Source of the DNA: Rotaria sp. Silwood1
Taxonomy: Eukaryota; Rotifera; Eurotatoria; Philodinida; Philodinidae
Length of the DNA stretch: 64,000 nt
Assembly: GCA_905250075.1 (NCBI GenBank)
Contig: CAJNOP010000088.1
Span: forward strand, 496,001-560,000
Direction of reading: 5' to 3'
The notes beneath the pieces were generated by a model. It ran no database searches and was not told the DNA's origin. It worked only from the letters and a program-made list of their open reading frames with translations. The first letter of the stretch is position 1; the number at the start of each line of letters is the position of its first letter. This document shows positions 14,501-25,572 of the stretch, one piece after another. The translations under genes were made by a program, and so were the position numbers.

Positions 14501-15592
14501 AACAGAATGCTAATCTAACGCAAACTCCTTGCGCTGAATTACTTGAGATTCTATAGACACTAACTAGGCACAAGAACAGATCTGTATCACAACTTAGGGA
14601 GTTTGCTATCAAACAGGTGACCAGAAACGAATAGCTGCTAGCAATTTTGTCGGAGTCAATCCATGGGGTTTGCACGCAGTACCTTATGGATAAGTATCAA
14701 ACAATGAAGCCAATTAGTCATGGACAACTATATGGTGTCATAAGTTAGAAGGAGGAGGCGATATATTACTTTCAAAAAAAAAACAATTTTATGCAAAAAG
14801 CAATATCATTCAATCGTATTTTTTTCTCATTAGCTCTTTGTTTCTTAAAAGATAAATTTGTGCAGATCTCAATAACTATGAAAATACAAAACGAATAGGA
14901 TTGTTGTTTATATTTCATATGTATACTAGGATCAATTTCGTCTATAGTAAATTAATGTTGTGGATATATATATTACGCACTGATAATGTTATACGGAGCA
15001 ATATATCAACGCTTATCTTTGATGATATGTGTGTTAAGTAGTGGTACATTTTTATCAAGCTATCTTTTATCGTTTCAATGTCAATTCGGTACTTAAAAGA
15101 AAAGAACATATTACGAACAGAATCATTTAAAACAATTGATACAAGAACACCGAAAGAGATAAAAACGTGATGGAATTCAATATATGTCTGATGAATCGCT
15201 CTGTATATTGTTCTTTTTATGTTTCAATAAAACTCAGTTCTTTTTCTACCATTCATCTCAAAAGAAAACATAAAAGATCAAATTGTTGCCAGTTTTCTTT
15301 TATAAAATAATTCAACTAGCATCATGATTGTATGATAGTGACATCTATAAAGACTCCAAATAATTAAACACAAATATCATGAAAATCTTATCTATTTAAT
15401 TAATTTAAAAAAAAATATTTTTTTCCTATTGAATTTCTTACATAATAATAAAACTACAATAATTCATTCGTTATTACTTAGTTCATATAAACAATTTTAA
15501 AATTACCCTTCTCGAAGAATAAATAACATTAAGAGCAAAAGTTGATTTCATATAGAAATAGAAAGCAAAATATTCACGTGTTGTCTTTTCTA
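11528..15592. other. Gene-poor 4 kb region
   Basis: No reading frame here has protein-like composition, and no tRNA or rRNA was recognised. A Tc1/mariner-like terminus lies at 14028-14052. The interval 14400-14760 is less AT-rich than its surroundings and may be old transposon sequence, but translations in all frames are broken and unidentifiable. Confidence 0.4.
14028..14052 (+). mobile_element. Possible Tc1/mariner-type terminal repeat end
   Basis: ACAGTGGCTCTCAAAATTATTC resembles the CAGTG...AAAATTATTC ends common in Tc1-family transposons. A matching inverted end was not found within the next 1.5 kb. The call is based on one end only. Confidence 0.3.
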
Positions 15593-16162
15593 ATGATGTC
15601 GGATCTATCGAATACACTTCGTAATATGAAGTTCATGCAACGAACTTCTGAGTCTCGAAAGAAGTCACTTAAAAAACCATCAACAACATCACAAACGAAT
15701 CCTATTCCTCCATCAAATCCCATAATTCTGACACCTGATCATCCAGGGTGTTGGCGTATAATTAAAAATGAAATAAATCTATCCTCTCAAATCCCAACAG
15801 TAAATCAAAATCAACCATCAATAAACTATCGTAATAGTATTTTTTCAATACATGATCGTAATTTCACAAGATTGTCATTTCAAAATTATAATAAACGAAT
15901 AGAACCATTAATGATTAAATATGGTCTTAAACAAGAAATAAATAATTTAGAAGATGGTGAAATTGATACAAGTGATAATGATGAAAATGAAAAAACATCT
16001 ATAAATGAAGATATTGAAATAAAACATGTCACAACTTTAGTAAAAACAATAAGAAAAAAATTTAATAAAAAACCATTTTCTCGTATACAATTTGATAATA
16101 ATAATAAAACACGTATTACGAAACGACGACGAAGAACAAATCGTCGAACGTCAACAAATTAA
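15593..16162 (+). CDS. Unrecognised 189-residue basic protein, first gene of operon-like cluster
   Basis: One exon, starting MMSDLSNTLRNMKFMQRTSE, with a second ATG at the next codon. The N-terminal part is serine-, proline- and threonine-rich with HPGCWRIIKNEIN. The middle has an acidic patch (LEDGEIDTSDNDENEK). The C-terminus is strongly basic (ITKRRRRTNRRTSTN), as in nuclear or nucleic-acid-binding proteins. There is no signal peptide or membrane span. The stop is followed 14 bases later by AATAAA and then, 61 bases from the stop, by the MON1 ATG preceded by T-tract plus TAG. This argues that it is a separate upstream gene and not MON1 exon 1, because no good donor precedes the stop. The family is unknown. 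Confidence 0.65.
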   Translation: MMSDLSNTLRNMKFMQRTSESRKKSLKKPSTTSQTNPIPPSNPIILTPDHPGCWRIIKNEINLSSQIPTVNQNQPSINYRNSIFSIHDRNFTRLSFQNYNKRIEPLMIKYGLKQEINNLEDGEIDTSDNDENEKTSINEDIEIKHVTTLVKTIRKKFNKKPFSRIQFDNNNKTRITKRRRRTNRRTSTN

Positions 16163-16223
16163 TTCTATATTTAAAAAATAAAAATTTCTTTTTTTGTTTG
16201 TATTTTTTTTTTTTTTTTTGTAG
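16163..16223 (+). promoter_or_regulatory. 61 bp intercistronic region with poly(A) signal and trans-splice-type acceptor
   Basis: AATAAA at 16177-16182 is followed by a long T tract (16203-16219) and GTAG at 16220-16223, with the MON1 ATG immediately after. This arrangement (3' end signal, short U-rich spacer, acceptor) is the classic layout between genes of a spliced-leader operon. Confidence 0.6.
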
Positions 16224-18217
16224 ATGATGACAACGTCTATGGTTAATCTTTTACAAGCAAAACATAATGATAGTATAGATGAATTAACAACAATGCTTGA
16301 AAAGTTACCATCATCTGAAAATTCCCAAGAAAGTCAAGATGAATCAGCAATATTCGAAGATGATAATGAACCATCAACTGGTTTAATTAATTTAATACGA
16401 AGAAATTCTATGCCACCATTACAATCAGAAACAGCTAATAATGATGTATCAAATACCGTAAGAATTAGTCTGAAATAATTTTTTTTTTTTGGAGATAACA
16501 TTCTTATTTTTTCTCAGTGGTATATAGATATTAGCTGATGATTCCACAAGTTATTATTCTGTTGATGATGATACAACAACAAGTGGAACAAGTTCAACAC
16601 CAATTGTAGAAAGTACAAATATTGAAGAAGAAATTCATCATGAAAATGATGATAATGAAGATGATATACAGTTGAATTTATTAAAAACTAAATTAAAACA
16701 TCTTTTTATATTAAGTGAAAATGGTAAACCTGTTTTTACAAGGTAAATTGAAAAGTTTTCTATTTTCATATTTAATTTTCTACATTAATAAACAAAATTT
16801 AGATATGGTGATGATGAACATTTAGTAACCTTAATGGGTGTTATGCAAACACTTGTTTCATTTGTTGAATTAACTGATTCAAATCAAATAAATTATATAA
16901 AAGCTGGTCGTTGTCGTATAGCATTTTTACATAAAGAACCATTAATATTTGTTTTAATCTCTTATATAAATGAACATCCAATATGTTTAACTCAACAATT
17001 AACATATGCCTATCATCAAATAATAAGTACATTAACATTAAGTCGTATAAAACAAAAATTTTCAATTCAACCTAATTTTGATTTACGTCGTTGGTTATCA
17101 AATGCAGAAAAAAAACTTCTACATAACATAATAGATCTATATGAACATGATTTAGGAATGGTTATGACTTGTGCTAGATGTTTAATATTATCATCAAATA
17201 TACGAACTCAAATCGGACAAATAGTTGCACAAACAATTCGTGGTCAAAAAGTAAATTTTTAGTTTATATCATTAAATAAAAGATTCATTTTTTTTTGCTT
17301 TTGAGGACATGATATTTGCTATAATACTTGCTCATAATCATCTTGTATCAATAGCTCGTTTAAAAAATTATCATTTACATCCATCTGATCTTTATTTACT
17401 TATTAATCTTGTTAATAGTTCGGATGCATTTAAAGGTGTAGAATCTTGGGTACCTGTTTGTTTACCAAGATTTGATTCAGGGTATGACTATAAATCAAAT
17501 TGTTTGTTTTCTTTCTTTTTTTTAATAAAGATTATTTTAGAGGTTGTCTTCATGCACATATATCATATTTAGATGATAGTTGTGATATATGTCTTGTTTT
17601 AATGACTGTTAATCCTGAACATTTTCAAATATTATCAGATTTTAAACAACGTATTGGAGAGGTTAAAACAAATTTTTATTTTGTAATTCTTTTAATTTCT
17701 TTTTTTGGTTTGAAAATTTTTAGAAATTAAAAAAAGCTAATGCAATAGTACAAATAAAAATAGCCTTAGGAAAAGATCGTCTTCTATCTGATGAAATAGC
17801 TTGTAATGAATTAAGATATTTTGCATATAAATCACGTGGTTTAAGTCAATATACATCATCAAAATTATTAGCACCTTATACAACAACTGAACAACATGTC
17901 AGATTGTTTGAATTAATACGTTATGTATATGGACGTTTACATGATCCAAATCATCAATTAAAAATTGTCTATTATACTGGAGAACATGAAGCATTACTTG
18001 GATGGGTTAGTTAAAATAAAACTTTCTTTCTTTCTTTTTTTTAAATCGTTAATTTGTTTGTTTTTTTAATTTTTAGTTAGCACCAGGTTTTGAAATGCAT
18101 GCAGTATTTTCACCATTGGTAACATTAGAAACAGTTACATTATGTATTGATCGTATATTAACATATATTAAACGTGAAGAAAATCAATTATTTATAATGA
18201 AATGCGAATATTTTTGA
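16224..18217 (+). CDS. MON1: MON1, subunit of the Mon1-Ccz1 Rab7 exchange factor
   Basis: Mon1 with Ccz1 activates Rab7 and drives early-to-late endosome conversion. Seven exons: 16224-16457, 16528-16742, 16803-17250, 17306-17481, 17541-17661, 17724-18005 and 18077-18217, giving 538 residues. After an acidic disordered N-terminus, the longin-type core begins near residue 130: LKHLFILSENGKPVFTRYGD, with GVMQTLVSFVE. It continues with FDLRRWLSNAEK, IFAIILAHNHLVSIARLKNY, WVPVCLPRFDSG, HAHISYLDDSCDICL, LKIVYYTGEHEALLGW and finally ILTYIKREENQLFIMK. These match the human MON1A/B blocks in order. The ATG abuts an acceptor. A longer N-terminus would need the previous gene to be its first exon, which I consider less likely. 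Confidence 0.92.
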
Positions 18218-18404
18218 TGATATGAACCAAAATTTATGGGGGTCAGATGGATCTTCTCTTTATTCAAAAATGTTTTCCTGTTCTTTTTTTGTGGGGAGGC
18301 GTTCATAGTCTACATTTTAACTTATTGCCTTTCTTTCTTTTTTTCTCTTTGTATTACATAAAATGCGTCTATTTATTTTTGTGAGTCAGTGAATATTTAT
18401 TTCC

Positions 18405-18421
18405 AAAAAAACGAATTTTAG
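18405..18421 (+). promoter_or_regulatory. Splice acceptor abutting the Nopp140 start codon (possible trans-splice site)
   Basis: AAAACGAATTTTAG lies directly before ATG 18422, 204 bases after the MON1 stop. It is either a trans-splice acceptor or the end of a 5' intron. No upstream coding exon of sufficient length for the LisH domain fits in the gap. Confidence 0.5.
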
Positions 18422-21400
18422 ATGGTTATCCTTGCTGCAACACAAACAAAAAAAGCTTCATCAAGGCAATCATCCACCAGTGATGATTCCGATGATGATA
18501 TACCTGTGAAGAAAGGAGGTAATAGAATTTTTTCGTACAATGAAGATAATATATATACATATATGCGAAATTTTAAATCCTAGTTTCGACTCAAATTCAA
18601 AAGAAGGCAGCAATACCTCCACCAAAGGCATTGTTATCAAATGGAAATAATAAAAAGAAAGATTCATCAGATTCAAGTGATGATGATAAGAAAAAACCAT
18701 CGGTAAATTCAAAAACCACACAACCAGTTAAAACTGATCTGAAACGTAAAGCAGCTTCATCAACTAGTTCCAGTTCAGATTCCGATGATGCTGCACCACC
18801 AGTAAATAAAAAACAAACACCAGCTACGTCTATTAAAAGTAATTTTTCTTTCACGCTCTTCTCCAATTTTACGTGTTTTATTTAAAGCTAATGATGCTTC
18901 CGTCGTCAAGAAAACTACTCTACCACCATCAACAAATCTTTCAAATAACAAGAAAAAGGACTCTTCATCAGATTCTGATTCGTCGGATGATGATGGTCAA
19001 CCAACAAATAAGAAACCAGTTTCATCAAATGGTAAATATTTTTCATCTCGAACAAACTGAACTTATCATTTCATTCTAGTAACACAAAAAGCTGCTATTC
19101 CACCACCAGCTAGTCTTTCCAGTCATAAGAAAAAGGATTCTTCATCAGATTCTGATTCATCTGATGGTGATACACAAAAGAAAAATGTACCAGTTAAAGC
19201 ACCAACAACTGCTAAACCAGCACAACAACCAGCTAAAAAGGCTGCTTCATCAGATAGCAGTGATTCAGACGATGATGATAAACCAGCTGCTAAAAAACCA
19301 ACCGTATCAAAAGGTACATATCTTTCGTCGATTCATACCTTACCTGTTTATATGAATTTCTTCTTTACAGTTACACCAACTGTAACAAAAGCTGTACTAT
19401 CATTACCAGCTCCTGTTTCAAATAATAAGAAAAAAGATTCTTCATCAGATTCTGATTCATCTGATGATGATACGCAAAAGAAAAATGTACCAGTAAAAGC
19501 ACCAACAGCTACTAAACCAGTACAACAACCAGTTAAAAAAGCTGTCTCATCAGATAGCAGTGATTCAGATGATGATGATAAACCAACAAACAAGACTCCA
19601 GTTCCATCAAAGGGTAACTATTGTTTATTTCGAAAATATTTGAACTTATGTTTTTATTCTAGTGACACAAAAAGCTGTTATTCCATCACCAGCTACTGTT
19701 TCGAATAAGAAGAAAAAAGATTCATCATCCGATTCGGATTCGTCAGATGAAGATACTAAGAAAAAAGTACCAGTAAAAACATCAACAACTACTAAACCAG
19801 TTCAACAACCAGTAAAAAAAACAGTTTCATCAGATAGCAGTGATTCAGATGATGATGATAAACCGGCAAACAAGAAACCAGTTACACCGGTAACTAAAAG
19901 CTCAGTTACAGCACCTATAAAAAAGAAAGATAGTTCATCTGATTCTGATTCATCAGATGATGAAGACAAAAATAAAAAGACAACTACTGTAGCAGCTAAA
20001 CCATTATCAACATCTACTCCAGTTCAACAACCGAGTAAAAAATCTGCTCCATCAAGCAGCAGTAGTGATTCAGATGACGATGCACCAGCTAAAAAAGCAG
20101 CTGCAACTAAAGGTAAAATGTTTTTCATCGAGAAAGTATATAAATGATTATTTGTATGTGATTTAGTTGCTGTAACACCAGTAGCTAAAAAACCTGTCGT
20201 ATCAACACAAGCTATGGTATCAAATACTAAAAAGAAAGACTCATCATCTGATTCAGATTCGTCAGACGAGAATGAGAAAAAACCATCGACAGCACTTGCC
20301 AATAAACCTAAAATGATTCCTACTGCTTCAAAGAAAAAGGCAGCATCGAGCAGTAGTAGTGATTCGGATGATAATAAAACAGAAGTAAAAACACCACTAA
20401 AAGGTACTCTTCTATCTAATCTTATTTGAATCATTCACTTGAATATTTTATATTTTAGGTACCGCTGCTGTTACAATTACGAAAAAAGGTCTTGTACCAC
20501 AACAATCAGCAGCTTTGCCAAATAAAAAAGCAAAAGAATCCTCATCTTCAGATTCATCAGATGAAGCTAATAATAAAGAATCTGCCAAAGTTGCTCCAGT
20601 ACCAGTGAAAAAAACCAATAAACCAAGTAGTTCAAGTAGTAGTGATTCAGATGTGAAACCATCAAAAACAGCTTCTAAAGGTGAGAATTCTACCTGATTA
20701 AAATTCTCTGTAATTTTTGTTAATTCTAAATTTGAAGCCTCTACTACACCCGTTACTCCAGCAACAAAAAAACCCATTGTTACTACTCCAGGAAATGCTA
20801 TGAACAAGAAACAAGATACATCATCTTCGTCTAATTCATCGGATGATGACACACAAAAGAAAGCACCAGTCAAATCACCAATAACTGCTAAACCAGCACA
20901 ACAACCAGTTAAAAAAACTGTCTCATCAGACAGCAGTGATTCAGATGACGATAATAAACCAGCTGCCAAGAAGCCAGTGGTATCAAAAGGTATATAACTT
21001 CGATTCATATCTTACGTAATTATATGAACTTGTTCTTTACAGCTACACCAACTGTAACAAAAGTTGTAGTACCACCACCAGCTTCTGTTTCAAATAATAA
21101 GAAAAAAGATTCTTCATCCGATTCTGATTCATCAGATGACCATAAACAGAAAAAAGCACCAGTAAAAACACAAACTACTGCTAAACCAACTCAATCACCA
21201 GTTAAAAAACCAGCTACATCAAGTAGCAGTGACTCAGATGATGATGAACCAAAGAAGACTCCAGCTCAATCAAAAGGTAACTATTCTTCCTTTCTAAGAG
21301 ATGTATCTCATGGTTTCATTCTAGCAACACAAAAAGCTGCTATACCACCACCAACTTCTCTTTCAAATACTAAGAAAAAAGGTTCTTCAACAGATTCTGA

Positions 21401-24400
21401 TTCATCAGATGATGATACACAAAAGAAAGCACCAGTCAAAGCCCCGACATCTACTAAACCAGCACAACAACCAGTCAAAAAACCAGCTTCATCAAATAGC
21501 AGTGATTCAGATGATGATGATACGCAAAAGAAAAATGTACCAGTAAAAGCACCAACAGCTACTAAACCAGTACAACAACCAGTTAAAAAGGCTGTCTCAT
21601 CAGATAGCAGTGATTCAGATGATGATGATAAACCAACAAACAAGACTCCAGTTCCATCAAAGGGTAACTATTGTTTATTTCGAAAATATTTGAACTTATG
21701 TTTTCATTCTAGTGACACAAAAAGCTGTTATTTCATCACCAGCTACTGTTTCGAATAAGAAGAAAAAAGATTCATCATCCGATTCGGATTCGTCAGATGA
21801 AGATATTAAGAAAAAAGTACCAGTAAAAACATCAACAACTACTAAACCAGTTCAACAACCAGTAAAAAAACCTGCTTCATCAGATAGCAGGGATTCAGAT
21901 GATGATGATAATAAACCAGCTGCTAAGAAACCAGTTGTATCAAAGGGTATGTATTTTTTTCGAATCAAGCGAGCATCAGTGCTAAGTTTGTTTATCTTTC
22001 TAGCACCAGTCACACCGGTAACTAAAAGCTCAGTTACAGCACCTATAAAAAAGAAAGATAGTTCATCTGATTCTGATTCATCAGATGATGAAGACAAAAA
22101 TAAAAAGACAACTACTGTAGCAGCTAAACCATTATCAACATCTACTCCAGTTCAACAACCAACTAAAAGATCTGCTCCATCAAGCAGCAGTAGTGATTCA
22201 GATGATGATACATCAGCTAAAAAAACAGCTGCATCTAAAGGTAAAATGCTTTTCATTGAGAAAGTATATAAATGATGATTTGTATGTGATTTAGTTGCTG
22301 TAACACCAGTAGCTAAAAAACCTATCGTATCAACACAAGCTATGGCATCAAATACTAAAAAGAAAGACTCATCATCTGATTCAGATTCTTCAGATGACGA
22401 CAAGAGTAAAACAAAACCAACTATTTCAGCTGCTAAACCTGTTCCTACACCAACAACAAAGAAGCCTGCTGCCTCTAGCAGTAGTAGTGATTCAGACGAT
22501 GATACAGTTGCTAACAAAAAGCCAACACAACAAAGTTCATCTGTGAAAAGTAGGATTCACCGTATTTCGAAATAGTTCTGTAGAGATCTGTGTTTCTAAT
22601 ACTTTAGCTCCTACTACACCTGCCATTCAATCGATTGCTAAAAGTTCTGCTGTATCAAATACTAATAATAAGAAAAAACAAGAAACATCTACTTCTGATT
22701 CATCTGATGAAGATGACAAGAAACAACCAGCTAAACCAAATGTAGCTACATCTGTTCAATCGACCAAACGTAAAGCACCTTCGTCAAGTAGTTCAGATTC
22801 AGATGATGATGTTGCACCACCAGTGAATAAAAAACAAACACCATCGATACCAAATAAAAGTATTCTTTTTGTCTTAATATTTGCTTTCTATACATCTAAC
22901 TTTTCATTGATAGCTAATGTAACTCCAGTCGTCAACAAAGTTGCTGTTATTCCATCAACAAAAGTTTCTAATAATAAGAAACAAGATTCATCATCTGATT
23001 CCGATTCATCCGATGAAGATACTAATCAGAAAACATCAGTCGTAGCCGCTAAATCAGTACCAACTACAAAATCTAGTCAACAATCATTAAAAAAAACTGC
23101 TTCATCAAGTGGTAGCGATTCCGATGATGATGATGTACCAACAAACAAAAAACCTAGTGTTGTCAATAAACCAACAGCTCAATCAACCAATCTCTCAAAT
23201 AATAATAAAAAGATTGCTTCATCAAGTAGTAGTAGCGATTCTGATGATGATAAACCAACAACAAACAAAAAATCTCTTGTCAATGGTTTGTATAATCAAT
23301 GGCTCCTGCCAAATAACATGACTATTCTTCAGCTGACATGTCACTTCTATCGTTTTGTAGAGTAGCTAGGCGTCCATCGAATCGTATATAGAAAATTGCT
23401 TTTTTTTTTTTATCAAACTTAAATGTTTTCAAAAGTCATATACCAGTTAAAGGAGATTATAGTAATTGTGCGTTATATGACCAAATAGTAAGTGTTAGTA
23501 AAGAAGAATTTCAAAGATAATAAATGCCAATACAGGTACAGAAACTAGGATAAATGCTAAAATTTTTGGTACGAAGGAAGCTATTTTGAATATTGTTAGA
23601 TATACAAGACTGAAGATCAAGCAAAACTCTATGAAAATAGTTTTAAACAAAATCTGATAGAAGTTAGTTTGGAGACATTGAGTCTCAATATTTGGTCACA
23701 TAATACGCAATCAATACAATATTCCTTACTTGGTTAATGACTTCTCAGTAAAATAAAACTTCATGAAAAAGTAACTTCGTAAATGTCATTCGACGCAGAA
23801 CGATTTACTCAACAAAATATTAGAGACTACTTTTCAAATTAAGAGTGATCATTTTAGTCGATAGAACCCTTTTATTCTATTTTTATATTGAAATCAATCA
23901 ATTTTATTTCATTTAGGTTCAGCTGTAACCAAACCATCTGTTACATCAATCAATGGTAATGGTCCTTTAAAACGTAAAGCATCATCATCATCATCATCAA
24001 ATAGTGATTCCGAAGAGGACAAACCATCTAATAATGTATCTACCAATGATACAACAAAAACAAATAATCAAGAAGTCTGTTTTCATTTTTTTTTTCTTTA
24101 TTATCTTTGTTTGCTTTACTTTGATTATTTATTTAGATGACTGTTTCAAAAAATAATGATAAACAAAAGGTTCGTATAGTTAAATGAAATTTTTATTATA
24201 AAATATAATTTTCGATTTTTGTAGCGTAAAACATCACCATTTCGACGTGTTCGTGAAGAAGATGCTGATCTAAAATATCTAGAAAAAATTGGTAAAAATG
24301 CATTTGAACATAAGGTAAAAGATTTTCTTTTTGTTTTTAAATTTAATTTTCATATATCATATTTTTATAGGCTGGTGCACGTGGCTCATGGGGTGAAAAA

Positions 24401-24538
24401 GCAAATACTGATTTAAAAAATACTCGTGGTAAAAGTTTTCGTCATGAAAAAACTAAAAAGAAACGTGGTTCATATCATGGTGGTAAAATTGATTCAGTTA
24501 ATTCGTATTCAATAAAATTCGATGATTCAGATGACTAA
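18422..24538 (+). CDS. NOLC1: Nopp140 / NOLC1, nucleolar phosphoprotein with amplified acidic repeats
   Basis: Nopp140 is a nucleolar and Cajal-body chaperone of box H/ACA and C/D snoRNPs, heavily phosphorylated by CK2 on acidic-serine clusters. Twenty exons join to 1,501 residues, about twice the vertebrate length. Exon starts are 18422, 18584, 18888, 19080, 19371, 19663, 20167, 20459, 20738, 21043, 21325, 21713, 22004, 22295, 22608, 22914, 23917, 24137, 24225 and 24371. Exons 2-16 are repeat units with phase-1 introns on both sides. Most hold two [15 protein letters not shown] clusters separated by Lys/Pro/Ala linkers. The identity comes from the SRP40 C-terminal domain: [52 protein letters not shown]. 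The N-terminal LisH domain of animal Nopp140 is missing; the start reads [14 protein letters not shown]. Intron 16 is 631 bp. AATAAA lies at 24613-24618. Confidence 0.92.
19463..20275 (+). repeat. Internal duplication in Nopp140, copy A
   Basis: Nearly identical to copy B at 21513-22396, including the introns, at an offset of 2,050 bases in its first half. Within copy A, exon 6 reads straight through the place where copy B has an intron. Confidence 0.85.
21513..22396 (+). repeat. Internal duplication in Nopp140, copy B
   Basis: Second copy of the 19463-20275 segment. Its left edge falls in a GATGATGAT codon run inside exon 11, so exon 11 now fuses one and a half repeat units. Exons 12 and 13 are split here by a 57 bp intron that copy A lacks. 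Confidence 0.85.
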
Positions 24539-24705
24539 CAGAAAAAGAAAATGAAAAGAAAATTTTCATGTGTGTTTGTTGATTCATTGTTACGTTTGTT
24601 TTTTGACGTAAAAATAAAAGAAAAGAAAGTAATACCGAACATAATAAATATAAAACAAAGTTATTTGAGACAAATCTACGTGTCATTTCATGAATCATTG
24701 TAAGT

Positions 24706-25572
24706 ATGCAACAAGAGAAAGATTCACAAGAAGAATTCTATTTTGATTATGTTCGATTACTTGTTGAAAATCGAATGCTTCATCGATCAGATTATTATTT
24801 GGGTGCATCAAATCAATTTGTTCGCTTATTTACATTAAATGCTCGTCGATATTGGCTTGCACAAGCTACTAGTGAACATCTTACAGCCGATTGGAAAATA
24901 CATTTTTCCATTCGACCTCGTGATATTCCTTTGGCATTTAATCTTCTATCAGAGCTCTATTATAATATGAAATTACCTGTAGGTCTCAAAGCTCGATATC
25001 CAGATAGCTGGAAAGATTTTGAAAATAAATGGCCTAAACATATGTATGGACGTGAAATCACTGTTTACATACTTCTCTATGAAAATACATTAAAAATTCA
25101 TCAAACAATGCTTTATTCTAGTAATAATTTAACACAACCAAAATATATGATTGATTGGACATTGGCAAACACAGGAGATATATATGCAATGCACGACTTA
25201 ACACGTAAAGATGAAATTCCACTTGATCGATATCTTGATTATGTCGATCAAGCTGAAAAATTACTTGAACAATATCGAATTGATTCCAATGGATGTGCTA
25301 TTGGTGACTATTCTATAGGAAGATATTCATCGTTACGTAATGAAAAATTTGTTGCTATTGAAGATCATGAAAATGATGAAAAAATACGACTTATCTATCC
25401 ACCAAATGAATGTGGTTATAATGGTTCAAACGATATTCGAGATTTAACAAAAGAAATAATCGATATAAAAACATATCGAAAACGTAAAAACCAAAAGAAA
25501 ATAATTAAAATATTATTTTCAATAATAATTCTTTTTCTAATAGTTTTCTTTCTAAATAAATTAGTATTCTAA
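24706..25572 (+). CDS. Intronless tail-anchored protein of unknown family
   Basis: A 288-residue frame without introns, starting MQQEKDSQEEFYFDYVRLLV, 167 bp after Nopp140. The soluble part has distinctive blocks: DWKIHFSIRPRDIPLAFNLL, KHMYGREITVYILLYENTL and NGCAIGDYSIGRYSSLRNEK. The last ~22 residues before the end (KIIKILFSIIILFLIVFFLN) form one membrane span preceded by a basic stretch (KTYRKRKNQKK), so it should be tail-anchored with the bulk in the cytosol. The pattern of an IHFS-type strand, a G-x-x-I-T-V-Y strand and a late D-x-x-I-G-x-Y-x-S-x-R motif reminds me of bacterial secreted-effector-like proteins, but I cannot name the family. Lack of introns in an intron-rich neighbourhood is odd. 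There are no frameshifts or stops. Confidence 0.8.
   Translation: MQQEKDSQEEFYFDYVRLLVENRMLHRSDYYLGASNQFVRLFTLNARRYWLAQATSEHLTADWKIHFSIRPRDIPLAFNLLSELYYNMKLPVGLKARYPDSWKDFENKWPKHMYGREITVYILLYENTLKIHQTMLYSSNNLTQPKYMIDWTLANTGDIYAMHDLTRKDEIPLDRYLDYVDQAEKLLEQYRIDSNGCAIGDYSIGRYSSLRNEKFVAIEDHENDEKIRLIYPPNECGYNGSNDIRDLTKEIIDIKTYRKRKNQKKIIKILFSIIILFLIVFFLNKLVF

Noticed and set aside
14442-14675. Minus-strand frame in the less AT-rich patch at 14.4-14.7 kb as a gene
   Set aside because: It has cysteine- and serine-rich, unstructured composition and no flanking exons. The plus strand in the same place is broken by stops. It is more likely old repeat DNA.
15593-16460. Gene 1 (15593-16162) as the first exon of MON1
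   Set aside because: No convincing donor occurs before its stop; only weak GTCAAC/GTCGAA sites are present. AATAAA and a T tract with TAG directly precede the next ATG. A separate gene explains this better, though a transcript could overturn it.
18597-22517. Long minus-strand frames across the Nopp140 repeats (Ser/Leu/Phe-rich)
   Set aside because: They are antisense shadows of the Ser-Asp repeat codons and share the repeat's periodicity. No independent signals support them.
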